From the NCBI GenBank assembly GCA_949825065.1, contig OX463859.1, forward strand, positions 12,414,452-12,478,451: DNA of 64,000 nt, written 5' to 3'. The DNA comes from Odontocerum albicorne. Its lineage: Eukaryota > Arthropoda > Insecta > Trichoptera > Odontoceridae. The position numbers were made by a program, and so were the translations under genes. Below, one piece after another: positions 11,396-22,540 of this stretch (positions are counted from its first letter, which is position 1; every line of letters begins with the position of its first letter). A model generated the notes under the pieces. The model searched no databases, was not told the DNA's origin, and saw nothing but the letters and a program-made list of their open reading frames with translations.

Positions 11396-11489
11396 AAAAA
11401 GTATTCATATGATGAATTATCTTTACAAAATTTGTGAACAATATACATAATAAAAGTGAGATATCATCAACCAAAGGAAAAGGAAGGGA

Positions 11490-11730
11490 TGGGATGGTGG
11501 AGAGGAAAGAAAAATCGTGAATGAAACACGTTAATATGAGTATTATTGACTTGAAATTGAGTTTTTCAGTCGCTTCTTAAATCATACCAAAGACGGAGCG
11601 AGTCTAACTAACATTAGTTACTAACTGGTTCCAGAGTTTCACTGTAAAGGACGACGTAAAAAAGAAGAGCAGTGAACTGAGAAAGCTGAGAATAACTGAG
11701 CAGTGAACTGCCAATAAACAATATCTATCT
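11490..11730 (-). repeat. LINE 3' end fragment (CR1/Jockey-like C-terminus)
   Basis: Inverted match to 13085-13290 and 38185-38430: ACGTCGTCCTTTAC followed by a conserved segment encoding the sequence around LWNQL and SLACFKKRLKKL in the better copies. This copy is diverged. Confidence 0.65.
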
Positions 11731-12631
11731 TCTTGAGCGTAGGGCAAGCTCATGATCGGAAAGACGAAACATATTTTGTGTGATATAAGAGGGGCAGCGA
11801 TACAGTTAAGGATATTATACAACAGTGACAATATGTGATTTTTGCGTATATTTCTCACATTGTGAATGCAAAGGATATTCATGAATATTTCAACAATGTT
11901 GTACATAAAATCTCACAGGTCCGAATTTCCCACATGGTTTGGCTCTGAACTTGCAGAATTTACGATACCCATAGTTAAAAAAAATGCGTCACTTCAAAAT
12001 TCATGATGTCATTTCAGTTAACGTTTTGAAATGAATGGCGTGTGCAGCTTTAGAAATCTTTTGAAGACAATCCTTTTTTGGCAGTCTTATCAAAATTTAC
12101 GTTTGACTTTGAACATGATTTGTTAAGTTTTCTGCAGTTTTCTTACCAAATATGTTTTAACATATACAGACAACGCTCTTGAGGAGAATCTGCACTCGAA
12201 ACGACGATTTATAAATTTTCCTTTTTTTTAATATAAGTTCACTTTGTTAAGTATGATCACTGACCAAATATTTTTATATAAAATTCTTTATGGATTGATA
12301 GATTGTTCATAACTTTTTTCACAAATAATCTCTTATTATAACATATTTGCCAATATAATAAGTAAAATCAAAAATAATATTTAAAATGCATAATTCTCCA
12401 TTTATTATTATTATACCATACAAAATATTCTCTGAAAGAAATTAGCACAAAATTAGCTAATAATATTAAATATTTTTTGGAGTTACAGTAAGTCTATTCT
12501 AGTCTGGAGATCTGTTCTCTCTGCCTACCCTATAGGAACATGGAGTGATGAATGATAATAAAGAAATTTACCCATTCCTAAAAGTATTCACCTTGTTATG
12601 GGGGCGCGTTTTTTTAATGGATGCCCCACGC
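11731..12631. other. Intergenic, AT-rich, no gene seen
   Basis: Very AT-rich with short runs only. No exon or transposon end recognised before the hairpin at 12632. Confidence 0.4.
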
Positions 12632-12676
12632 CAGAATACCTCGTAACGGCTCTGTGTGCCGTTACGAGGTATTCTG
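12632..12676. repeat. Perfect 19-bp hairpin
   Basis: CAGAATACCTCGTAACGGC is followed by a 7-nt loop (TCTGTGT) and its exact reverse complement. It is GC-richer than its surroundings. It could be the tip of an inverted-repeat element; no flanking terminal repeats were identified. Confidence 0.85.
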
Positions 12677-12884
12677 TTTTTTTCCGGTTAACGAATTCCA
12701 ATTATGAAACAACGGATACCATTCACGAGTTCTGGAAATGGGAAGAGCATGAGAGGAGACGCTAAATATAAGAAATGGCAGAAGACTACTTCCGCGAGTG
12801 AGTTTCAAATCGTCAAGTAATGACTGCTACTTAATACATGAGTCTTTAGCTCGCATTAATCCTTAATAAAAGTTCATATTCTGT

Positions 12885-13080
12885 CATACAACACATCACA
12901 TATTATGTCATACATCAACACATCACATATTCTGTCATACATCAACACATCACATATTCTGGCATATATCAACACATCACATGTTCTGTCATACATCAAC
13001 ACATCACATATTCCGTCATACATCAACACATCACATATTATGTCATATATCAACACATCATATATTCTTATAATTAAATC
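12885..13080 (+). repeat. 27-bp minisatellite, about seven units
   Basis: Unit ACATCAACACATCACATATT plus CTGTCAT, repeated with few substitutions. The period is a multiple of three, so long repetitive ORFs appear on both strands; they are by-products rather than genes. Confidence 0.9.
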
Positions 13081-13084
13081 AATT

Positions 13085-13290
13085 ATAAGTTTTCTCAAAC
13101 AGAGAGATTATTTATTGGCCTTTCCAGTTCACCGCTTTTCTTTTTTTACGTCGTCCTTTACTGTCCATGCGGTGAGACTTTGGAATCAGTTACAAGCCAG
13201 TGTTAGACTCGTTCCGTCCTTGGCATGTTTTAAAAAGCGACTAAAAAAACTCTAAATTTCAATCCAGTTATATAACGTGTTTCATTCCTG
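13085..13290 (+). repeat. LINE 3' end fragment (CR1/Jockey-like C-terminus)
   Basis: The plus frame ends in AVRLWNQLQASVR and ACFKKRLKKL then a stop. The LWNxL...F+..L+ pattern is the usual C-terminus of CR1/Jockey-type LINE ORF2. The same segment occurs at 38185-38430, and inverted at 11490-11730. Confidence 0.75.
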
Positions 13291-14444
13291 ATAAAAAATA
13301 CATGTAGGTATAAAACCATTCAAATGGTTTAGATATAGTTGATTAAGATGTATATTAATAACATTAAGATGTATATTAATAACATTAAAACAAATTGGCC
13401 ATGTTATAAATAACATAAAAAATAATTATTTGGAATAACACACTTAATTTAAGAGTTTTTTTCCTGACGAAGTAGAGCGACACATAAAAAATAGTCTATA
13501 TGAGGGCACACGATTAAAAAGTGTGATTGCGCTCTACCTATCGGATAAAATTCTATCCTTTCCTCTACCACCATGCTTTTCTCCTAACAACTCAAGTCAA
13601 ATATCCATTAAATATCCTACGTCCGTTTCATACATCAACAGTGCCCATCTATCGGCATTTTCAAAGGTAGGTTGTTTCGACATATAGGTTGATAAAACAA
13701 CCTATGGGTGCGTCGTCTCAGATAATTATCCGGAACATACAAACCATGACTATTCAGGACGGATATGTTAATTAGATTACAACTAATCGAACAAAAAATG
13801 TGGACACCCAATCGATGTATCTTACACTCGCCAATGCTCTATAACTTAACTAAACATCTCTAGTTAGAAGATTAATAAACACTTGAACGTTTCACTCCTA
13901 ACATATTATATAGTATAAATCAAAGTTGATTATTCATTACTGTAGTGAACTTTTTTGAGCGATTTATTGATTGAATAATGGCTCAAATCCATATATGTCA
14001 GTCTTTTGTCATTTAAACTATCGCTTGACTCCATATATTCTCGAACTTAACAGTTAGTTAGTTATGAAACTAACAGGATAATTGTCTGCATAAGTTAACA
14101 GTAAAAGTGTAGGAAAAAGTTTTCATAAATCAATTAATTGGCTATGAAACGGGAATTGCTGAATGCATAACGGGAATATATTCATAAAAATTGTATTTAT
14201 ATAAACCGATTCATTTTACCCATCCCACGATTATTAATTATCTAGGTTAGGTTGTACTGTATACTATACAACGAAAGTGCAATACAGTAGATGTCGTAGA
14301 AATATTTTATTTAATAAATTTACCTTCAAGCCGAGATAAAAAATTGTATAATAAATTTAATCTTGTTTTTTTACACCAAATTACAGGAAGAATAATATAT
14401 ATCTATTTTATATTTATTTTATATGACAAGTATAGATAATATGT
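13291..14444. other. Intergenic, no gene seen
   Basis: AT-rich, with a short 28-bp direct repeat (AAGATGTATATTAATAACAT) at 13347-13387. No other supported feature. Confidence 0.4.
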
Positions 14445-15205
14445 ATCGATCGTTGCTGAGTCGTTGCACACCAGCAAACTCAACGGCCACACCGCTGTAC
14501 TGGATCCGATGGCACACCGAAGTCAGACGACCGGAGCATACCGGCATGTTTTTTTTTCTTCTCCTTTTTAACCCTTCCTGTCCTGTCATGTGTAACTAGT
14601 ACACATTACTTCTAAAAATTTGAATATCTCGATAAATATAATAAATACTGGGTTCAGATTTTAGGTATTCCTCCTTAATACATTTACGCATTGAATGAAA
14701 AATAATATTAATAATAATTAGCACTTATCGACCACATCAGATTTTGTGAAATCGGGAATGCATTCACCAATACAATCAAACGTGTGCAAGCGTGTGACGT
14801 AGGTATATTAATTCTAAAAACCGCTATGGGTGAGGGAGCGACGCTATTCACGTCTCACTCTCACTCTACTTCGGTATATAGGAACGCAAGAAATAGAATC
14901 TCAGTTCGCAGTTGTTTCTTCCTTCGAGGTATAACATATACAGTGTTAGTGTGCTATGAATATTGTTATTTTTCCGATTTTAAATCGATCATTTTTACAT
15001 GTGTATTGAATACACAGCACCGGAACGCGCGTATTTTTAGCACCGGAAGGGAAAGGTTAAAGAATATATATTGCTGAAATTATATGTTAGATCTCTTCAT
15101 ATCCCCGAATACTAGGCGGAAATAATGCCTGCGTCATTAGAGAGGAGCAACACAGCGCGGGACTCGAACCGACGAACTTCCGTACGAAAGTCCAGTGCAC
15201 CTCTT
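14445..15205 (-). repeat. SINE family 2 copy split by a TTAA element
   Basis: On the minus strand the SINE 2 head is at 15205-15100 (CGAATACTAGGCGG, TTCGTACGAAAG) and the body at 14571-14445 (CATCGGATCCAGTAC, GAGTTTGCTGG). The two halves are separated by the piggyBac-like insert at 14572-15056. Removing the insert restores the usual order seen at 23685-24030. Confidence 0.75.
14572..15056. mobile_element. piggyBac-like MITE (TTAA target)
   Basis: Flanked by TTAA at 14568-14571 and 15057-15060. The ends begin CCCTTCCTGTCC on the left and CCTTTCCCTTCCGGTG on the inverted right, giving short imperfect terminal repeats. The interior ORF at 14784-15077 has no recognisable transposase motif and crosses the right boundary, so I do not call it a gene. 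Confidence 0.65.
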
Positions 15206-15529
15206 AATATGATATGTATACACAATAAATAAAAAATTGCCCTTCTGGCACTGACCGCAAGAAAGAAATATAGATTTCGTCTGTGTGTGAAAGGAAAGGA
15301 TATTTCTCGTTTTATTGAATCCTGGAAGTATTCTAAATACCATATCTCGAACAAATTGCATCATTCTATTGGAACCATTTCATTATACGTCGATACTAAT
15401 TAAATGTATAGACAGTTTTCAATGAAGGGTAGTTTCGAAGATTCCTTGTCATGATCGAAGAATGTACATTGAAATTTTCCAGAAGTTGTGACATTACAGC
15501 TTCTACAATAGTTATTTTATTTATTTAAC

Positions 15530-15625
15530 ACTTTTATTGCAAACACAATCTGGCGGGCTTATTGCCAGGCAGCAATATCTTCCAACGAACCAGACAAATT
15601 TAAATTAAGCAAGTTACATGGTTGC
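15530..15625 (-). repeat. SINE family 1 tail fragment
   Basis: The minus strand shows TTTGTCTGGTTCGTTGGAAG then ATATTGCTGCCTGGCAATAA and GCCCGCCAGATTGTGTTTGC, the diagnostic SINE 1 3' body. The tRNA-like head is absent. Confidence 0.7.
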
Positions 15626-15729
15626 ATAAATCATTCAAATGACTATCCATCCCCACGAAATCCATAAACATCGTTAGGCCACTCATGATTAGGCGATGTT
15701 ATAGTAAAACTTTGAAACCTCTACCCTTA

Positions 15730-16230
15730 GGTCTCAGCCACACAGGTAGGAGCCTCGCTTGATGCTTAGAGCTATGTTGCGAGTTAGGCGACATATCCTA
15801 GCAAACCAACGTACCGTATACTATCGCAGTGGCCATACTACACGCTTCGCGCCACGTTGCACGACGATTAGTCATCGAGTGAATCTCCTAGCGAACAGAT
15901 GTGTTGGTTAATTTACAAGATGGCGGAAGTTTTAATGACAGCTGTGTATAAAAGGGAGCCTTTGTAGAACCCATCGAGCAAATTATACAAAAATGTACCT
16001 GTAATAAAATCACTTTGGAATGAAGTTGCACAGAAAGTAAATAAAGATGGTAAGTTGTAATGAAATTGGTTAGTTTTGAGAGTGACATCGTGTGTTGACG
16101 CAACCGCTCCCAACTGTCAAATGAATTTGTGCGTAGCACTTTGATGTGGCCAGGCATGAATTCACCTAGTATATGAGTTACGTAAAACCTAGCTTAGCAC
16201 CTAACGAAGCACTTTGGTGTGGCCTCGGCC
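15730..16230 (+). mobile_element. Harbinger-like MITE with captured MADF exon
   Basis: The ends GGTCTCAGCCACAC and inverted GGCCGAGGCCACAC form terminal repeats flanked by TTA at 15727-15729 and 16231-16233, the 3-bp target duplication typical of PIF/Harbinger. Inside lies a start of a MADF-type second ORF (see 15920-16049). There is no DDE transposase, so the element would depend on another copy. Confidence 0.75.
15920..16049 (+). pseudogene. Broken MADF-domain exon inside the MITE
   Basis: ATG 15920 opens a frame reading MAEVLMTAVYKREPL, then TAG, then NPSSKLYKNVPVIK and SLWNEVAQKVNKDG, ending at a good GTAAGT donor (16050). MADF domains usually read PLWNP here, so the TAG at 15965-15967 most simply replaces a TGG Trp codon. 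MADF/Myb-like proteins are the accessory DNA-binding partners of PIF/Harbinger transposases. Pseudogenised by the stop and by lack of later exons. Confidence 0.7.
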
Positions 16231-16299
16231 TTAGGGGTACGTCAACTAGTGCTGATTAGAAACCGTGTTGTTTCGTTTCAGCCTTTAAGCCTCTTTATG

Positions 16300-16500
16300 A
16301 GTATAATTACTGCGCTGCGAGTCATTTTCCTTCCCCGTGACGTCGGACTTTAAGTCCGTCGTCGCTACTATTCTATTCACACTCAGTTGTGTCCCCAACG
16401 GAGGAAAAATCCCTTTGGGAAGTCACTAGGTGACGTCGCGCAGAACGCTGATTTATTTTGTCTCCCATAACAGTGTGGGGGTGGTGGGATCTACTGAACT
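16300..16500 (+). repeat. Dispersed repeat family 3
   Basis: Shares the order GCGAGTCATTTTCCTTC, TTTAAGTCCGTCGTCG, then TTTTGTCTCCCATAACAGTG and GGGTGGTGGGATC with 22870-23065, and in part with 8090-8140 and 19305-19385 (minus). No coding potential or terminal repeats seen. Confidence 0.55.
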
Positions 16501-17845
16501 GTTGCTGGGAATTCTTTATTGATAAATACAGTATTTTCAAATGAGTTATCTAACCCAAACTGAATGCCTGTAACATTGCTTTGATTAACCATTGATATAC
16601 CATATTTGCATCGATGGGACACGCACTTGCTGAGCAGCGCTTCACTTCTTACGAAAATGGCTCGATGATTGGTTTGTCTCAAAAGAGCAACAGTTTTTTG
16701 GCGTGGCATCCACAAATTGCTAGAGAGATGGGGGAAATTTGTAGATAGCGATTGGCAATACTTTGAATAAAATATTTTTTATCATTTTCATACAATAAAT
16801 GTGTATTTTCTATAAAAAAAATCCGGTTTCATATTTACAGACCTGATATGGCAATAGAGCTTCCGTACACATACACTTCATTTACTCTGTCACATTTCTC
16901 GAACTTAACTAAAAAAAATGTATGTACACGTATGTTCATAAATGTATACAAAATAGGAAAAATATGTACGCCTGAATCTCGAACCAAAAGTATTGACCTA
17001 ATTGGACAGATGTTTCATCGTGATGGTGTCATTTGTCTGTGTTCTTCATCGGTTGGGTCTCAGGCATTCATTTACAGTTAGCACTCAACACCGGCTACGT
17101 CTGTCGGGTAAGAATGGGCTCCTAACGGTCCTGCGGTCAAGGACGATTCAAAGGACCAAGACTGGGTCGGAGTGGTTCGACCAGTTCTCGATTTCGGGGT
17201 CAGAGAGGGGATCGTTGCACCGCTTCTAAATTCCGTATGTTGATTGGTTCTGAGTAGTTTCATTGTATGTAGGTAACGGGATTCGATAGCCATTCGGTCA
17301 GACGACAAAAGAAGGAAAATTCATTATATTATTGACTCAGGTCAGATACTGCTTTTTTTTCGGAGAAATTTACATACCCAAGAAATGGAACAAAATAAAT
17401 TCTTCATTTATATATACGTAAGATATCACTTATTTATTTATTTATACATAACAAGAAATATTATAAATAATACATAATTTATGTATACACAAAAGGTACT
17501 TTAAAGTGGACACAAAATTTATATGGATCTGGGTTTGTTGCCTTTTATTTGCCGTGTATGCACTAAACTAGGTTTTTGCCTGTATCTTACTAAGGACATA
17601 TAACATAGAAAAAGAAGTTGATGTTTTTTTTCTAATATTGTTGTTATACATACCCCGTTGCAAAGTGTTATCAACTTGATAAACAGTGACACTCAATTAC
17701 ATGTATATATCACACGAATCAAACCCCTCATACTTCTTATCATTTCAAACAGTTCAAAAAGTCCAGCCCACAACGTCCCGCACATAATCACTAAAAATGC
17801 ACCACAAACTGGCTACAAGTCTTTATATTGTATTGTAATACACTT
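16501..17845. other. Intergenic; one diverged repeat and a GC-richer patch
   Basis: 17415-17625 shares GGATCTGGGTTTGTTGCC and TAGGTTTTTGCCTGTATC with 20955-21160, a dispersed pair. 17085-17230 is clearly richer in G+C than its surroundings but has no recognised motif. No gene is supported. Confidence 0.5.
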
Positions 17846-17849
17846 TTGT

Positions 17850-18040
17850 TTTATAGAGTACAGCCTAGCAAACTTATTGTCATTTGGCAACCTCTTCCAA
17901 CCAACCAGAAAGATATTACAGAGGCCTTAAGCAAAAACCAAACAGGAATCTTTTTTAATACAATCTGGGTTACAGCGGGATTTAAATCCGCAACCTCCGG
18001 ATTGGAAGACAGGCGTCTTACCAAATAAGCCACAGAGTCT
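17850..18040 (-). repeat. SINE family 1 copy
   Basis: The minus strand gives TTGGTAAGACGCCTGTCTTC, GGAGGTTGCGGATTTAAATC, then TCTTTCTGGTTGGTTGGAAG and AGGTTGCC. The tRNA-like head and body are both present. Confidence 0.8.
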
Positions 18041-18188
18041 TTGCTTACTGTTTTTTTTAAACAATTTTTTTGGATATTGTTTTTTGAGAGTCTTTCCATG
18101 CGTACGATACAGCCCTAGTTCTTAGCCTGCTGTGGGCTCTATGTGGTAATATGTGTTATATGAATGGAGACATTAAGAAATAATGCGT

Positions 18189-18403
18189 TATAGTTTGGAA
18201 ATTCTAGGATGAGTCCCGTGACAGTTCACAAATTTGCCCCAATACAACCTTGTAACGACGTTCAGTAATTTAAATTATTTTATCAACTTTAATATAAGCC
18301 TCAATTCTAATAAATAGCAAGTTATTTAGGTAAATACATTACATAAGGTTGTATTAGGGCAAATTTGTAAGCTGTCACAGGACTCATCCTAGAATTTCAA
18401 TAG
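18189..18403. mobile_element. Palindromic MITE, copy A
   Basis: Arms of about 65 bp (GGAAATTCTAGGATGAGTCC, ACAAATTTGCCC, AATACAACCTT) are inverted around a roughly 90-bp AT-rich centre. A second copy with better arms is at 25471-25697. No ORF. Confidence 0.8.
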
Positions 18404-19300
18404 AGGGAATACTGAGTAATACAATGTATTTACTCTGGCTGCTCATAATGGAATCTTGATCACATCAGTATATGAAAAGATGACTACCGGTTTCAACCTC
18501 TTGGCTATAAAAGTTCGTAAAAAAGTCAATAGCTATATTCGAATAACAAAAAAAAGTGCCTAAGTTCAAAATAATTATAAATAAATTAATAATTCAAAGG
18601 TATATGGAGGGGAAAGTACGTGACATTCACTGTAGTAATATTTTTTCCTTATTAACGAAATAATTATAATCTCGAATCTGTGAAATTAATCTTAAATAGT
18701 TAAGATGAAAATTGGCAGCATTTTATTGATGTCAAGAGAAATATTACAATAACCCCTCTATTTCCGCGGGCAATTGGATCTAGGAAAACAGCACCTAAAT
18801 GAAAATCGCGTCAATGGAATCAATGAATGCTTTGTAAAAAAGGTGAGGCAAAATGTATTTTTTTTATTTTAAGAATCCTATACAAGTGGTTATTGAAAGC
18901 TAATGAAACACATTTAGATGAGAGCTATACGATTTATTTAGACGTGTAAGCTATACGATTCATGGTATTTAAACGCGAAAGTGTAATAATATACAATACA
19001 AGGAACTCGCATTTCGTCATTGGCAACACTACTGCACGTGCAGAGGCAACAACATTCGCACACGTATTCAACACGTTAATGCTAATGTTGTTAATAATGT
19101 AGGTAAACTCTTTTACCAGACTGGGACTCTTTTTTTCTGGGTATCATCGGTAATTAAACCAGAAACTCCCGAGTGGGTGTCAAGCGTTTTAACAACCAAG
19201 CCTCGGATATTGGAAGGTCCGATGTCACGAGGGTCAGTCGTTGGAATTGTCAAATCAAGTGTATAACAATAAAATATCGCTAAAATTAAACTCAGTTCAG
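18404..19300. other. Intergenic, no gene seen
   Basis: AT-rich. A short duplicated GAGCTATACGATTYAT motif lies near 18925-18962. No supported feature. Confidence 0.4.
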
Positions 19301-19304
19301 TTCA

Positions 19305-19385
19305 GTTCAATCACACCTCCACCCACGCTGTTTTGGGGGACAAAATAAGTCCCCATATAGCGCGATCTACACTAGAAATTCGAAA
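19305..19385 (-). repeat. Dispersed repeat family 3 fragment
   Basis: The minus strand reads GGGGACTTATTTTGTCCCCC followed by AACAGCGTGGGTGGAGGTG, the same core as 8095-8140 and 16460-16490. Confidence 0.55.
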
Positions 19386-19859
19386 TCTCCCTTGGCTAAA
19401 ATTAAACTATCGAGTTTCAATTAAATGCAAGAGAAAAACAAACAACTTATAGACTGTAATATGTCTGTTTTTACGAAAATATTTTCAAAGTGAGCTTAAT
19501 ATAATATTTGGAAAGTTTTCTTGACCTTTTTTTAATTTCTAAAATAACGCTTATAGGAAATCAATCGATAAAACACACAAAATAGATAATTATCAACCGA
19601 ACAATATCAAAATCTGCCTAAATGATAGTCCACAACAGTGTTTTAGGACCAACTTTAATATGGAACAAGACTGAAAAGAGGCGAATTGTATCGGACGTCT
19701 AGTGAGGCGTGTGCAGTTACCCTTGTATGTGGTATAATGAAAAAGACAATGCTGTGTAGATCTGTATGTGAATTATATTTTCTAACCCTTATTTTTTTAT
19801 GTAAATTCATTCTATGTAATAATATGTGAAATGTTCTTGTATTTGAAATGTATGTAGAA

Positions 19860-20277
19860 TTTATGTTTGTTTGACTCCGATCGCGTTCGCTATAATGGAA
19901 ATGAGTGACTTGCGGAGCGATGCGTCGGAGTAGGTCTGGGCCCGGTCGGCGTAAGCACCGCTCAAAATCCCGAAAGTTGTTGTACGAGTATTTCGCGGGG
20001 AATGAGCGCTTGTGATGGCCGACTGACCATTAATATAGAGGGCCCCCTGTTTGCGAAAAATTATATTCTCAGTACTACCGACTATACCGTGTTTTACTTG
20101 AGACCCGCTACCTACTTCGACCAGCCTGAGAGGAATCTCTCCACCCTGCTGCCTTCTTCTTCTTCTGGATCTTCGCTTGGGAATTCGCGACCTCGATTAT
20201 CTGAGCGCGACGCGGCAACCATCGTGCCTACATACAGTTCATTTGTACCCCGTCCGGTACACGAGTAAATTCGTGCA
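19860..20277 (+). other. GC-rich island of unknown origin
   Basis: Markedly GC-richer than both flanks, with TATAGAGGGCCCCC at about 20034 and a Ser-rich 88-aa ORF (20002-20268) that resembles no family I know. It could be a solo LTR or a fragment of an unrecognised retroelement. It stops where LINE tail begins. Confidence 0.35.
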
Positions 20278-20284
20278 CTTAAAA

Positions 20285-20530
20285 TAATACAAGAAGTGAC
20301 AATGTATGATAGAATACGCATTGAAGTGAATAGAGATGAGTGTGAACATAATAAAGATGTGTTGAACAAGATGAAGAAAAGCACTCTAAGACGATTTGGG
20401 AAAGTGGAGATGTATATGGATGAAGAACGACTAATTACTAAGACAATTACACATATACAGTGCAAATGTAACTGGAAGACGTGGTAGAGGATGACTAAGG
20501 AATGCTGGTTGGATCCAGTGTCCACCATCC
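20285..20530 (+). repeat. LINE 3' tail fragment
   Basis: Reads TGACAATGTATGATAGAATA, then AAGAAAAGCACTCTAAGACG, then GTAACTGGAAGACGTGG, the shared C-terminal region of the main LINE family (protein pattern MYDRIR, LRRFGKVE). Stop codons are present. Confidence 0.75.
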
Positions 20531-21364
20531 TTTCCTTTTTCTTTTATCTCATTTTTATTATTCATGAATTTCATAACAATTAATAACGAATTGAATATTG
20601 TTTTATGTAACCTCCTTTTTTTTTATCCAGTTGGTTAGAAGAGATTACCACATAACAATTTGCCCACCAAAATATTATACAATGAAGTGTTAAATAAATA
20701 CGGTACTGTCAATAAATTCTTCTTCTGCCAGGTCTACCGTTTTATCTTCATTGCATTATCAACTGATGGGCCCGACACGTTTCATACATACTCGTATCTC
20801 AAATTACGACCCAAGTATTCCAGCTTCCTTTTAATTTCGTAATGTGAGCTATCGAAGAATGCTAAGAATCTCGTTGGTTGACAATATCCATAATGGTGGC
20901 ATCTCGAACCGGATGAATAAAAATATAGAAGTATTATCCATTGAATACTTTGGATATATAATTTATTTATTTATTATTATTTATTATTACACATGACAAG
21001 AAATATACACAATTTGAGAAAAAACAACAGGTAATTTGATTTGGACATATAATTTTAATGGATCTGGGTTTGTTGCCTTTCATTTGTCATATCCCCAGTA
21101 AACTAGGCTTTTGCCTGTATCTCACTGAGGATATTTAGCATAATGCGAGGAGAAAGATATTAGATCTTTCAACTGATGTTGCAGGGGAGAATCAAGTTCG
21201 TCGTAAGTAACGTACAATTGATGGAATCAAGTTAAAAGTACAAAGAAGAAAATACTTTATTTAATTTTCTTATTCATCAACGGCACAATGTACCTGACAA
21301 TATTATTTAAAAAAAGGTAATTTATGTTCCATTTACAATATTCATAAAATAATCAGACAGAAAA
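20531..21364. other. Intergenic with small repeat fragments
   Basis: 20625-20700 is a SINE 1 tail (CCAGTTGGTTAGAAGAGATT). 20955-21160 is the second copy of the dispersed repeat at 17415-17625. No gene is seen. Confidence 0.5.
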
Positions 21365-21510
21365 AAAAAACAAATAAAAAGACGTCGAAGAATTCGACCA
21401 AAATAAATAAAAAGACGTCGAAAAATTCGACCAAAACAAATGAAATGACGTCGAAGAATTCGACCAAAACAAATAAAACGCCGTTGAAGAATTCGACCAA
21501 AACAAAACAT
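21365..21510 (+). repeat. 33-bp minisatellite, four units
   Basis: Unit with GACGTCGAAGAATTCGACC and an A-rich spacer. The period is a multiple of three, so overlapping repetitive minus-strand ORFs appear; these are not genes. Confidence 0.88.
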
Positions 21511-21878
21511 TTAAAAAATACGTAAGTACACAAGTCAAAGTGATCACAAATTTTTTTAAATATACACAGTTGATCACATGATACTTGGCCGTCCCTAGTC
21601 AGCTGCCAGCACCTCACCATATATACATATATTGAATTTAAATACGAGTATACATATTAATATTAAATCATTTTAAATTATGACTTTGTAACTACTTTTT
21701 TTATTATTACTACTATTTTTTTGTATCTATATGTTGGTTTAAAATATAGTTTTGTATTTTTGTCAATAATTATGTATTGCATTTGTATATAAAAAAAACA
21801 CTGTTGTGTCGTAAATTACATAAATAAATATCAATTTGGCATTAACACGAAAAGAATAGTATAGTACAAATTTAATAC

Positions 21879-22225
21879 TTGATCATATCTGCAATCAGCC
21901 TCTGTTCCATCAAATCTGCCTCAGTTTCTCGTGGGTGTAACCATTGGACTACCCAATTTCTCTCTGATTATGGTAGCTTTAACGGCAATCTCTTGAGCTT
22001 CCATTTCGTTCCTTCGCCCTATTGTAATTTCTGCGGCCATCTGGATCAAGGCAAAATAGAGGGTCGACGATGTGTTGGCAGGAGGCAAATCTCCTGGCTC
22101 CGCAATATAAGTGATTGAACTGGTATAAGAAGCATTAGATATCTTTTTCGGACTACCGGGGACAAACATGCCTACTCTCAGGGGATATTCAACGTTGGGG
22201 GGACCTGACATGATACTGGGAAGAA
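21879..22225 (+). pseudogene. LINE remnants, two C-terminal types joined
   Basis: 21905-22040 translates to SRGCNHWTTQFLSDYG and PSPYCNFCGHLDQ, the zinc-knuckle region near the end of an R1/Jockey-type ORF2. It is followed by GKIEGRRCVGRRQISWLRN and frameshifted DWTG...LFRT (22045-22200), which is the C-terminus usual for other non-LTR elements. The short spacing suggests two insertions or a chimaera. Decayed. Confidence 0.65.
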
Positions 22226-22540
22226 GAAGAAGATCTGGATCAATTCGCAGAGCACATTCTGTGGTACTGCGATGATAATTGAGTCAATAATTTCCGAAAG
22301 GAACTCCACTCAGCCTTACATTGGTTCATCTTCGGTTCATAGTTTTGCTGCATTCTAAATTTTCTTGTTCATAGTTTCATAGTTTTGCTGCATTCTAAAT
22401 TTTCTCTGAAAGTACTGGCAACTTTCTAGGATGTTTGAAATTCAGGCCTTATTAAACCCATATCAAAAGTATATTTACTACGTTGTTTATAGTTAAGGCA
22501 TTAACCTTGTGGAGGTTTCAAGACATTGTAATTTATTTTT

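Noticed and set aside
12885..13080. CRISPR-like or coding repeat protein
   Set aside because: Head-to-tail 27-bp units with no spacers; ORFs arise only because the period is a multiple of three.
14784..15077. 97-aa ORF in the TTAA element
   Set aside because: No transposase motif and it crosses the element boundary.
20112..20528. 138-aa minus-strand ORF
   Set aside because: Spans the GC-rich island and an antisense LINE tail; no family.
21322..21620. Repetitive minus-strand ORFs encoding FVLVEFFDV-type repeats
   Set aside because: Products of the 33-bp minisatellite in three open frames.
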